From assembly GCA_016206275.1 (NCBI GenBank), contig JACQRY010000260.1, positions 1 to 8,695 on the forward strand: 8,695 nucleotides of DNA. The letters are read 5' to 3'. The notes under the pieces are model-generated. The model did no database searches, was not told where the DNA came from, and saw only the letters and a list, made by a program, of their open reading frames with translations. The position numbers were made by a program, and so were the translations under genes. Positions 1 through 5,847 of this stretch are shown in pieces. Positions within the stretch are counted from its first letter, which is position 1. Each line of letters opens with the position of its first letter. The DNA is from Nitrososphaerota archaeon (GTDB taxonomy: Archaea; Thermoproteota; Nitrososphaeria; Nitrososphaerales; JACQRY01).

Positions 1-245
1 CTCTTCACCTCACCTACCACTTCCTGAGACAGATAGATCTTTTCAAGAATCTCATCCACAGTAGCAATAAGAGTCCTGACACCTGCCTCAGAGTAAACGC
101 TTACGTCTAGAATCTTACCCTCTTTTTTCATGCGGATATTCAAGCCCTTGGGGATACCTACATTGTCGGGCTCAAGAGCCAAATATGCAGCTTTGGCAAC
201 CACAGATGATTCAAAGAGTACTCTAACTTCCACCCTTATCTTCAT
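1..245 (-). CDS. pcc1: KEOPS complex subunit Pcc1 (partial, C-terminus cut by left window edge)
   Basis: Pcc1 is the small dimerising subunit of KEOPS, the complex that makes N6-threonylcarbamoyladenosine at position 37 of ANN-decoding tRNAs; it binds Kae1 and helps tRNA docking. Translating the minus strand from the ATG at 243-245 gives 81 residues with no stop before the edge. The key signature is ALEPDN at residues 23-28, matching the A-L-x-P-D-N motif of the family, in a beta-alpha-beta-beta-alpha pattern: an MKIRVEVRV strand, a helix leading into the motif, a strand near residues 45-52, and a final helix with the TVDEILEKI segment. The family is usually about 80-95 residues, so little is missing. 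The start overlaps the end of the RecJ-like gene by 23 bp; a TGA lies four codons upstream in this frame, so this ATG is the first possible one. Kae1 and Bud32 in the same window support the call. Confidence 0.88.
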   Translation of the reverse strand, partial: MKIRVEVRVLFESSVVAKAAYLALEPDNVGIPKGLNIRMKKEGKILDVSVYSEAGVRTLIATVDEILEKIYLSQEVVGEVK

Positions 246-1689
246 GTTCGCGCTTCAACCCTTTTCTGAACTCTTTGACAAAACTTTGAGCCTTAGACTC
301 CGCTATGACAGCCCAACCACCACTGGCATTGCCTCCTCCCTGAGCATCCACTTGATCAGCAGCTTGGCGCGCAATTTCCCCAACTCGAGCATCTGATAGA
401 CCCATGTCCAGCGAAGCCCTAGCGCAAATCCTCACCTTCCCCTCTTTAGGAACAGAACCCAAAAGAACTATGTTCCCATAAAACTTAGGAACTGCAGCCG
501 TTGCATCAACCAAAGCCATCAAAAAACGCTCATTCACATCCAGACCCCCTGCAAACAATACCCCTTCGACGGCCTCAGGCTCAGCCTTCACAACATCTTG
601 GACAACAGTCCTCAGTCTCCCCCGGTGATCAGCCAAGACACGTTCAATATCAGCAAGCATACTACCCCACTCCCCAAGGGAAACCGAAACAGCTTCGGCG
701 ATCCTCCCACTGCAGGCGCATGCCTGAAGGAGATCACCGTATTCCCGAGCATCCCTAAGAGCTGACCCCCTCTCCTCCCTCTGCAAAACATAGACCTCCC
801 CTACAATGACCTTATTTACAGCCAACGATGATGACTGTGTTGCTATTAGGGGCTGAAGCGCGCCGGTGACCGTTTCAACTTCTTCTGGTGAGAAATCCTT
901 CAAGTTTTTCCAAGCAGAATCATTTTTCAACTTAACATCTGTAGAATTAAGAGTCGCGAAGCATCCCTCCCTGTTCCCCACTAAGATAGGTATGAATGGT
1001 CTTGTAGTGGAGGCTAGAGCCAGGTGAAGGGGCTTGGACTCAGCTCCGTAGAGAATAAGCCCTTCACTTAAAGCCAAGCTGTGGGATTCAAGAGCATCGT
1101 TAACAAACATTTTGCCTAGGCCGCTGAGCCTCCTAGAAGCGCCGTCAAGCCCGTCTGACAGGCATGCCACCACAGGCATCCATGCAAGGCTGATTAGAGA
1201 TTCGTCAATGCTCTTTACCATAAGATAAGCCATTCCTGAGGCTGAGGTTTCTCCTCCGCCTTGAAAACCGAATTCCCATGGATTCAAAACCTGCTCGTAT
1301 GAGCTTGCTGAAACTGGCATAGAATTATCTTGAAATGAAAGCCATTTAGCTTTAAAGATCTCGTTCAGTTGCTTAGAGTCGCAGTTAACGCCGCAGAAGA
1401 CGTATAGATCAAAGTTCTCCTTCTGCAAGGCGTCAAGGGCATCAGGGCCTGCTTCATCGATGCCTCTAACGACAAACCTTCCCTCTTTCCTGAGCACTGC
1501 CTCAGTTACTATGCCCGCACATAGAGCTCCGTCAGCAGTGTACGGAGCCACTACAAGAATATTGGCTCTGCTTCGAGAAGCTTTCCTTAGGCTTTGCCCT
1601 ACCTTCTCAGTTTTTCTTAGAAGTCCTTGAAGATCGCCTGTCAAATCCCGGCTTACTCTAGCTGCGCTATCACCGTGGCGTACTTCCAT
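223..1689 (-). CDS. RecJ/Cdc45-like DHH-family protein with a degenerate catalytic site
   Basis: This 488-aa protein is a DHH/DHHA1 family member of the archaeal RecJ/Cdc45 type. In archaea these bind GINS and MCM in the CMG-like helicase, act as 5'-3' single-strand exonucleases, or both. Motif I is VVAPYTADG (residues 46-54), where active members have an H-x-D-x-D-G core, so the His and first Asp are gone. Motif II, normally a D-x-G, reads FCGVNC (98-103). Motif III reads FQDNSMP (119-125), so DHH has become DNS. The following NPWEFGFQGGGETSASG (136-152) and the SDGLD Asp region (178-182) keep family form. The C-terminal DHHA1-like nucleotide-grip motif is GGGNASGG (451-458). I infer a mainly structural Cdc45-like role. 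It overlaps rps15 by 37 bp if the ATG at 1689 is used; an in-frame TTG at 1642-1644 would avoid the overlap. It overlaps pcc1 by 23 bp, so the three genes are probably co-transcribed. Confidence 0.8.
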   Translation of the reverse strand: MEVRHGDSAARVSRDLTGDLQGLLRKTEKVGQSLRKASRSRANILVVAPYTADGALCAGIVTEAVLRKEGRFVVRGIDEAGPDALDALQKENFDLYVFCGVNCDSKQLNEIFKAKWLSFQDNSMPVSASSYEQVLNPWEFGFQGGGETSASGMAYLMVKSIDESLISLAWMPVVACLSDGLDGASRRLSGLGKMFVNDALESHSLALSEGLILYGAESKPLHLALASTTRPFIPILVGNREGCFATLNSTDVKLKNDSAWKNLKDFSPEEVETVTGALQPLIATQSSSLAVNKVIVGEVYVLQREERGSALRDAREYGDLLQACACSGRIAEAVSVSLGEWGSMLADIERVLADHRGRLRTVVQDVVKAEPEAVEGVLFAGGLDVNERFLMALVDATAAVPKFYGNIVLLGSVPKEGKVRICARASLDMGLSDARVGEIARQAADQVDAQGGGNASGGWAVIAESKAQSFVKEFRKGLKREHEDKGGS

Positions 1690-2102
1690 TTCGCTGGAAG
1701 CCTGCCCATTCTCTTATAATATTTGGAAAGTCGATGGATCTTTGCTTCGAGTAGCTCAAGGGATCGAACATTCTTACGATCACCAGAATGGATCTTGAGG
1801 TGTTCTTGGAGCTTCTTAGCTCTTTGAAGGAGGCGTCCTACGTCTGGCGGCGTATCAGGTGTAAGCTTGTTTTCCGCGATGATCTCTGATATAGATTTAC
1901 CCAAGATAGGCTTCACCAAAGGTATGCCGTACTCATCCCTGAGTCTAACGCCTATCTGGCTTGCAGTCAAGCCTTCCTTAACCATCTTAACGATTAACGT
2001 GACGATTTCGTCTGGACTATAGGTTGTCCATGAAGGTGACCTCTTGGAAGCAGGTCTTCTGGAATGTGACTTTCCTTTGCGATGAGAGTGCATTCGCCCC
2101 AT
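1653..2102 (-). CDS. rps15: 30S ribosomal protein S15 (uS15, archaeal/eukaryotic type)
   Basis: uS15 is a primary binder of the central domain of 16S rRNA and forms an inter-subunit bridge. The 149-aa product has the archaeal/eukaryotic architecture: an N-terminal basic extension beginning MGRMHSHRKGKS with RRP at residues 15-17, then a helical segment containing ILGKSISEII (66-75), then the core S15 helices with HLKIHSGDRKNVRSLELL (101-118) and the conserved ending YYKRMGRLPAKWKY (128-141). The length agrees with the usual archaeal size of about 150 residues, and the MGRMH start is conserved, which fixes the ATG. It is the first gene of a unit that continues into the RecJ/Cdc45-like gene and pcc1; its 3' end overlaps the RecJ-like start. 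A TATA-like element about 39 bp upstream suggests its own promoter with a very short leader. Confidence 0.96.
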   Translation of the reverse strand: MGRMHSHRKGKSHSRRPASKRSPSWTTYSPDEIVTLIVKMVKEGLTASQIGVRLRDEYGIPLVKPILGKSISEIIAENKLTPDTPPDVGRLLQRAKKLQEHLKIHSGDRKNVRSLELLEAKIHRLSKYYKRMGRLPAKWKYATVIAQLE

Positions 2103-2133
2103 TTAACTATCCAGTCTGCTTCCTAAGAAACAG

Positions 2134-2149
2134 GTAACATAAAGGTTAC
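2134..2149 (-). promoter_or_regulatory. Candidate TATA-box promoter of rps15, framed by an inverted repeat
   Basis: On the minus strand the sequence GTAACCTTTATGTTAC contains CTTTATGTT, a plausible archaeal TATA box centred near 2141. A start site about 26-27 bp downstream would fall near 2114, giving a leader of roughly 12 nt before the rps15 ATG at 2102. The TATA-like core lies between GTAAC and GTTAC, a 5-bp inverted repeat that could bind a regulator or be coincidence. The location in the only sizeable gap of the minus-strand cluster supports promoter activity. Confidence 0.45.
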
Positions 2150-2169
2150 GGGGATCTAAATCGTGTAGA

Positions 2170-2256
2170 TTAGGTCTTGATACCGACCAAGCACGCTGCC
2201 TCCAGTATTCTTGAAACATGCTGAGTAACCCAGTCTATTACCTTAGATTTCTTCAT
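2170..2256 (-). CDS. Possible 28-aa small ORF between rdgB and rps15 (doubtful)
   Basis: An ATG at 2254-2256, 9 bp after the rdgB stop codon, opens a 28-codon frame ending in TAA at 2170. The peptide begins MKKSKVIDWV and ends AACLVGIKT: a basic N-terminus followed by an amphipathic, mildly hydrophobic stretch that could form one helix. There is no clear Shine-Dalgarno sequence, and I recognise no family. It could be a real small protein read through from rdgB, the remains of a longer gene, or a chance ORF in the 163-bp gap. Its only support is position and strand. Confidence 0.15.
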   Translation of the reverse strand: MKKSKVIDWVTQHVSRILEAACLVGIKT

Positions 2257-2265
2257 CGCCACTGA

Positions 2266-2841
2266 TCAGTCTTTTACAACATTTGCATTGTACCAGTCGG
2301 TAAACTTCATGAGTGCTTGCCCTCTATGGGAAACCTGATTTTTCTCTGTCATAGTCACTTCTGCAAAGGTCTTTGAATGGTCTAAAGGTGTGAAAATGGG
2401 ATCGAAGCCGAATCCCTTGCTTCCTCTGGGAGTTTCAGTTATGCACCCCTTAACATTGCCTTCGAACAGCCAGATTCGTCGAACAGTTCCACCGTAAGCA
2501 ACTATTGACTTGAACTCCGCATCTCTACTCTTCACTCCTTTCATTAGCTGGATAATGCCTTCTACTCCAACAGTACGGAATACGTAGGAAGAGTAAGGTC
2601 CCGGGAAGCCTTTCAACGCATCTATGAACAGACCGGCATCCTCCAGTAGAAGCGGACCCTTCTTATTACTCAAAGCTTGCCTCAACGCTGTTTCAGCGAT
2701 GGCTTTGATGTCGTCATGCTGTATCTCCAAGGTCTTTCCTTCCACCATCTCAGCTTTCAATCCGTATCCTTCCAGAATAGATCTGATCTCCTCGAACTTC
2801 TTTGCGTTGCCTGTGGCGACCCTGATTACTTTCTTATTCAA
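2266..2841 (-). CDS. rdgB: XTP/dITP pyrophosphatase (RdgB/HAM1 family)
   Basis: The enzyme hydrolyses dITP, ITP, dXTP and XTP to monophosphate and pyrophosphate, keeping deaminated purines out of DNA and RNA. Counting from the chosen TTG start (191 aa), the family signatures are in order: TGNAKKFEE (10-18) for phosphate binding, LLEDAGLFIDAL (65-76) with the acidic metal-binding pair, GFPGPYSS (78-85), GSKGFGFDPIF (140-150) and the C-terminal SHRGQAL (171-177). Length matches the usual 185-200 residues. The frame is open upstream to 2895, but conserved sequence begins just before VIRVATGN, so the TTG at 2839-2841 is preferred. It overlaps the bud32 stop by 8 bp (TTGAATAA), suggesting translational coupling. 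HAM1-type genes beside kae1 and bud32 are familiar in archaea. The protein is probably cytosolic. Confidence 0.93.
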   Translation of the reverse strand: MNKKVIRVATGNAKKFEEIRSILEGYGLKAEMVEGKTLEIQHDDIKAIAETALRQALSNKKGPLLLEDAGLFIDALKGFPGPYSSYVFRTVGVEGIIQLMKGVKSRDAEFKSIVAYGGTVRRIWLFEGNVKGCITETPRGSKGFGFDPIFTPLDHSKTFAEVTMTEKNQVSHRGQALMKFTDWYNANVVKD

Positions 2842-3469
2842 CCCTAGCGTATCTGCCTCTTCTCTCAATCTCCTTGATCTTAGCCAGCAGAGCATCTATC
2901 TGTCCGCTGCCTGCTATCTCCCCGTAGCCTCGCAGCACTAGTTGGAAGACTTTCTCCCATATCTTACCGTGAGCACTCTTCAAAACCTGTTTTACAAGGT
3001 GTAGATCCACGGCCTTGTCTTCAAGCCGCTGGGATGTTGAGGAGAGACCAAAGTCGATAAATGTTAACGCTCGATCGTTGATAATGAAGTTGGAAGTGGA
3101 TAAATCACCATGGATGATGTTTTTTTTGTGAAGCTTGGCGATGCATCTTCCCAGCTCCTCACATACCGGAGCAACCTTTTCCAATCGTTCTGCAAGCAGA
3201 ACGTCTTTAAGACGCTTGCCTGTAACATACTCCATCACTATCTCTCCTTTCACTGAATCCACATAGTAGATGAAAGGCGTCAACACCCCAGCGTCCTTAG
3301 CATCCGACAGGAAGGATGCTTCTCTAATCGTCCTGTGTCTTCTCAGCTCAGCGTCAAGCTTAGGATGCATGAAGGTTTTCGGCTTACGGATCTTAGTTAC
3401 AACTTCCTCTCCGAACCACTTAGTAACATAGATATCTGCTTCTGCACCTTTCTTCAGGAGCTTCTCCAA
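2834..3469 (-). CDS. bud32: KEOPS complex kinase/ATPase Bud32
   Basis: Bud32 is the small atypical Ser/Thr kinase (PRPK/piD261 family) of KEOPS; it works chiefly as an ATPase that drives the t6A reaction with Kae1. Counting from the TTG at 3469 (211 aa), the N-terminus reads EKLLKKGAEADIY, the conserved family opening; then VTKIRKPK (24-31) with the ATP-contacting lysine, the catalytic loop HGDLSTSNFI (120-129), the metal-binding FIDFGLS (137-143), EDKAVDLH (150-157), and the characteristic RRGRYARVE C-terminal tail. It lacks the larger C-lobe of ordinary kinases, as expected. A TTG at 3496 is possible, but the one at 3469 has a GTGGATG ribosome-binding-like sequence just upstream and fits the family start. 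It overlaps the kae1 stop by 16 bp. It is a separate gene, not fused to kae1. Confidence 0.95.
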   Translation of the reverse strand: MEKLLKKGAEADIYVTKWFGEEVVTKIRKPKTFMHPKLDAELRRHRTIREASFLSDAKDAGVLTPFIYYVDSVKGEIVMEYVTGKRLKDVLLAERLEKVAPVCEELGRCIAKLHKKNIIHGDLSTSNFIINDRALTFIDFGLSSTSQRLEDKAVDLHLVKQVLKSAHGKIWEKVFQLVLRGYGEIAGSGQIDALLAKIKEIERRGRYARVE

Positions 3470-4473
3470 GGCACATCCACTTGATCCAACCGCCAAGACT
3501 GGCGAACGACACTCCTCTCAACCTGTATCTCTTCTCCAGCTCTGTATGCGAGCAACCCTGTCCAAGCAATCTGGGCGCCACAGTCACCACTGTACGTTAA
3601 CGGCACAACATATAGGCCCGCACCATGACGAGTGGAAACCTCTTTCAGCATTTCCGAAAGCCTCCTGTTGGCTGCTACACCTCCAACTACGAGAAGCTGC
3701 TTCTTCTCGGTGAAGGCAATCGCACGCTCAGCGACTTCCACCAGCATGGCGAAACCAGTTTCCTGCAGCGAGTAACAGATATCGTCAAACGGTTTACCCG
3801 AGTGAAGCATCTTCTTTGCTGCTGTAAGCATACCGGAATAAGAAACGTCCTGGCCTTTCACCGAGTAGGGAAGGGGCAAAAGGTTAGAGGAACTCAGGGC
3901 ATGTTGCTCTATTCTCGCCCCACAAGGAGAGGCAAACCCTGCCTCTCTTCCAAATTGGTCCAAGAGCTGACCGATAGAGAGATCCAAAGTTTCCCCAAAG
4001 ATCCTCCACCTATCTGCTTCGAAGGCACAGATCACCGTGTGCCCCCCAGAAACAAGAAGCACCACAGGATCCAAGGCTCCTGTAAGCATAGCCCCGATCT
4101 CGATGTGTCCGACCGCGTGGTTGACTGGGATCAAAGGGATCTTCATGTATGATGATAGGGTTCTTGCCACTACGGCTCCTACTCTGAGACATGGTCCCAG
4201 CCCAGGTCCCATGGAGTATGCCACGAAGTTTAGTTCCTTGGGTTTGACGGCGGCTTTCTCTAAGGCTTGTTTAATTACTTCAGCTGCTTTCTCAGTGTGG
4301 TGACGCGACGCTTCACGTGGGTGTATCCCTGAGCCTTCAGGAGGCTTGTACACGTCTTTAACATCTGAGAGGATCTTGGTTGAATTTACAACAGATGCTC
4401 CGAAAGTGTGGGCAGTGGATTCTATTCCCAGACCTAGGATGTTTGAAGTGTTAGGCTTCACGGTACGTTCCAC
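3454..4473 (-). CDS. kae1: tRNA N6-threonylcarbamoyladenosine synthase, KEOPS subunit Kae1
   Basis: Kae1 is the ASKHA-fold catalytic subunit of KEOPS; it transfers the threonylcarbamoyl group from threonylcarbamoyl-AMP to A37 of tRNA. The 339-aa product shows GIESTAHTFG (16-25), HHTEKAAEV (58-66), GPGLGPCLRVG (89-99), NHAVGHIE (118-125) with metal-binding His119 and His123, LLVSGGHT (139-146), IFGETLDLSIG (158-168), SYSGMLTAAK (211-220), ETGFAMLVEVAERA (238-251), VVGGVAANRRL (262-272) and YSGDCGAQIAWTG (294-306). The last motif is usually GDNGAMIA, so Asn and Met are replaced by Cys and Gln, while the Asp is kept. The start is a GTG at 4473, 18 bp after the upstream gene's stop; another GTG at 4461 would shorten it by four residues. 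It overlaps bud32 at its 3' end. The length is typical of unfused Kae1. Confidence 0.96.
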   Translation of the reverse strand: MERTVKPNTSNILGLGIESTAHTFGASVVNSTKILSDVKDVYKPPEGSGIHPREASRHHTEKAAEVIKQALEKAAVKPKELNFVAYSMGPGLGPCLRVGAVVARTLSSYMKIPLIPVNHAVGHIEIGAMLTGALDPVVLLVSGGHTVICAFEADRWRIFGETLDLSIGQLLDQFGREAGFASPCGARIEQHALSSSNLLPLPYSVKGQDVSYSGMLTAAKKMLHSGKPFDDICYSLQETGFAMLVEVAERAIAFTEKKQLLVVGGVAANRRLSEMLKEVSTRHGAGLYVVPLTYSGDCGAQIAWTGLLAYRAGEEIQVERSVVRQSWRLDQVDVPWRSS

Positions 4474-4491
4474 TGTTTTCTTAGGCCTTAG

Positions 4492-5187
4492 CTAAGGCTT
4501 TCTTGTTTTGCGGTATAGGTTTCCAAGCATCTCGATGTAGGGCCTTACTTCAAGCAGGAAATCGTCGAAGCGTGCTTTCTCGAATGTGAGTGCTCCCTTG
4601 CCACTCTTCGACACATATTTGGCCATAAGCACTATTCCACCACTTCTATCAGGATCCTTGTCTTTGAGCTGAGGAAAATGTACGAGGGCACCATATCCGA
4701 TCTTGTCGCCTCCCTTTGTGAAGATCATGTTGTAGTACATGTGCATAGTCTTGACGAACTCCTTCATTTGTTTCCTCCTGCTCTCCGAGCGTTTCACATC
4801 ATCAAAATCGCCTTTAGAAAGAATGTCCACCACTTGTTTTATCATCTTCATTTCACCCACCTTCTTCACATACCCGTCGTATTCGATGGGAAGCTCATAC
4901 ACTGAGTGCATTACTGTGTCCCAGTCATCCACATAACGAAATTTAAGGCCCGCGGTTACAAACATCTCCCGCTTCAACTCTTCAGCTAACACATCCTCTA
5001 TCTTCGGCTTCACACTGGCCTTGGCTTTCCCCTTCAACCTGCTCTCCGTCTCTATGCTGTACCAACCCTCCTTATGAAGGGTTTGCTTTGATGAGTTTTC
5101 GCGGAGCACCCGAATAGGTCCAGTCTGCCCACCGAATTGAAGAGCAATGAATTCTATCAAGAGAACCCGCGAAGACCGTTCCTCCAT
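4492..5187 (-). CDS. Uncharacterised 231-aa protein heading the kae1-bud32-rdgB operon
   Basis: I do not recognise this protein. It is soluble-looking, with no signal peptide or membrane segment. It opens with a hydrophobic strand-like stretch (VLLIEFIALQF, 8-18), then a basic linker LKGKAKASVKPK (51-62), a helix around DVLAEELKREM (65-75), aromatic-rich FRYVDDWDTVMHSVY (83-97), a charged helix KRSESRRKQMKEFVKTMHMYYN (132-153), GGDKIGYGALVHFPQLKDKD (159-178) and a basic C-terminal tail YRKTRKP. The abundance of Lys and Arg would suit nucleic-acid or ribonucleoprotein contact, but that is inference. Its stop is only 18 bp before kae1, same strand, so co-transcription is likely. It is not Cgi121 by length or by any motif I could see. 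The ATG at 5187 is used; a TTG at 5160 is an alternative because a TATA-like sequence sits right against the ATG. Confidence 0.7.
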   Translation of the reverse strand: MEERSSRVLLIEFIALQFGGQTGPIRVLRENSSKQTLHKEGWYSIETESRLKGKAKASVKPKIEDVLAEELKREMFVTAGLKFRYVDDWDTVMHSVYELPIEYDGYVKKVGEMKMIKQVVDILSKGDFDDVKRSESRRKQMKEFVKTMHMYYNMIFTKGGDKIGYGALVHFPQLKDKDPDRSGGIVLMAKYVSKSGKGALTFEKARFDDFLLEVRPYIEMLGNLYRKTRKP

Positions 5188-5210
5188 TTATATAGCCCAT
5201 CAAAATATTT
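5188..5210 (-). promoter_or_regulatory. AT-rich candidate promoter of the 231-aa gene/KEOPS operon
   Basis: Read on the minus strand, AAATATTTT (5202-5210) and CTATATAA (5188-5195) lie directly upstream of the ATG at 5187. Archaeal TATA boxes sit about 26 bp before the start site. The first would put initiation near 5180 and the second near 5164, so translation might begin slightly downstream of the annotated ATG, for example at the TTG at 5160. The 146-bp divergent region makes a promoter here likely, but which box is used is not decidable by eye. Confidence 0.35.
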
Positions 5211-5299
5211 CCGCATACGTGTGGGAAGGTTTGCGGTGTACAATACACTAAGTATGGTGCCAAAGCCGCTTTAATGACTCAACGGTTCACAGCAATATC

Positions 5300-5309
5300 T
5301 ATCTAGATA
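5300..5309. repeat. 10-bp perfect palindrome TATCTAGATA upstream of the COG1325 gene
   Basis: TATCTAGATA is its own reverse complement and lies 24 bp before the ATG at 5334, between a possible TATA element (GCTTTAATG, near 5268-5276) and the ribosome binding site. That position would suit a repressor operator, but short AT-rich palindromes also arise by chance. Confidence 0.25.
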
Positions 5310-5319
5310 AAGAATGTTA

Positions 5320-5324
5320 GAGGT
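5320..5324 (+). promoter_or_regulatory. Shine-Dalgarno sequence GAGGT for the COG1325-type gene
   Basis: GAGGT, within TTAGAGGTAA, is followed by 9 nt and then the ATG at 5334. It is one of the clearest ribosome binding sites in the window and supports that start codon. Confidence 0.6.
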
Positions 5325-5333
5325 AAACGGCTG

Positions 5334-5777
5334 ATGCCTGTCAGACTATCATCTGCGGAAGTATCCTTCCTTATTCACGCTACGGAAGATGAAGATCGTT
5401 TGATCGAGGCTGTCGCCGAAAAACTCTCTGTTCCGAAGAATCTCTTCGTGATCAAGCGTATGAAAGGACACTTCGATAACCCCATAAGCCAATGCATGGC
5501 GGTGATGCATGGAGACTTGGCGAGTCGTTTTGCCGAAACCGTTTTCTCCCGTATTAGAGTTTCAGATCGCATCATCTTGAAGAACGCTCTTTCAGATCAT
5601 ATTGACGAGCATGGATCTGTCTATCTTCGCATCGACAAACAGAAACTGGTAAATGGGAAAATTGAGTTAGCTCAGAGAGATCCTATACGCGTCAGGCTTA
5701 AGCTCGCATCTCCTTGGCGTCGCTCCTCTTCGCAGATAATGCAAGAACTATTGTTGGAGAAAAATTCTAAGCTGTGA
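5334..5777 (+). CDS. COG1325-type RNA-binding protein (predicted exosome-associated, PF01877-like)
   Basis: The 147-aa product matches an archaeal family of small RNA-binding proteins with a dsRBD-like fold that has been predicted to work with the exosome; the biochemical role is not established. Signatures seen are SFLIHATEDEDRLIEAV (11-27), the motif KGHFDNPI (44-51), corresponding to the family's G-H-[YF]-G-N-P-I with Gly changed to Asp, and DEHGSVYLRIDKQKL (91-105) followed by a Gly and the DPIRVRLKL segment (116-124). The ATG at 5334 has a GAGGT site upstream. It diverges from the KEOPS operon across a 146-bp gap and ends 70 bp before the next plus-strand gene. The Ser- and Lys-rich tail after residue 126 looks like a helix with a flexible end. 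I am confident of the family, less of the exosome link. Confidence 0.83.
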   Translation: MPVRLSSAEVSFLIHATEDEDRLIEAVAEKLSVPKNLFVIKRMKGHFDNPISQCMAVMHGDLASRFAETVFSRIRVSDRIILKNALSDHIDEHGSVYLRIDKQKLVNGKIELAQRDPIRVRLKLASPWRRSSSQIMQELLLEKNSKL

Positions 5778-5809
5778 GCTAGCAAAATGATTTCTACTTG
5801 GTTTAGAAA

Positions 5810-5820
5810 GGCTCTTTAAT
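5810..5820 (+). promoter_or_regulatory. Candidate TATA promoter of the 92-aa gene
   Basis: A purine-rich stretch GAAAG (5806-5810), like a BRE, followed by GCTCTTTAAT, puts a TATA-like element about 30 bp before the ATG at 5848. This is the spacing expected for a leaderless archaeal transcript; no Shine-Dalgarno sequence is visible before that ATG, which agrees. Confidence 0.4.
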
Positions 5821-5847
5821 CCCTACAACAATACTTATCCAGCTGCA

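Noticed and set aside
130..396. An 88-codon plus-strand frame at the left end
   Set aside because: It is antisense to pcc1 and the RecJ-like gene; the minus-strand pcc1 reading has the ALEPDN motif and explains the region.
2103..2265. A possible tRNA in the gap between rdgB and rps15
   Set aside because: I looked for acceptor, D and T arms on both strands; no GTTCRA-type T-loop or cloverleaf pairing could be built.
2624..2941. A 105-codon plus-strand frame over rdgB and bud32
   Set aside because: It is antisense to two well-supported genes and its product is low-complexity Ser/Leu-rich, typical of a shadow frame.
3625..4152. A 175-codon plus-strand frame
   Set aside because: It lies wholly inside kae1, which has every family motif on the other strand; the plus-strand translation has no recognisable domain.
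4492..5187. The 231-aa gene as the KEOPS subunit Cgi121
   Set aside because: Cgi121 is about 150 residues with a different set of conserved segments; none is visible here.
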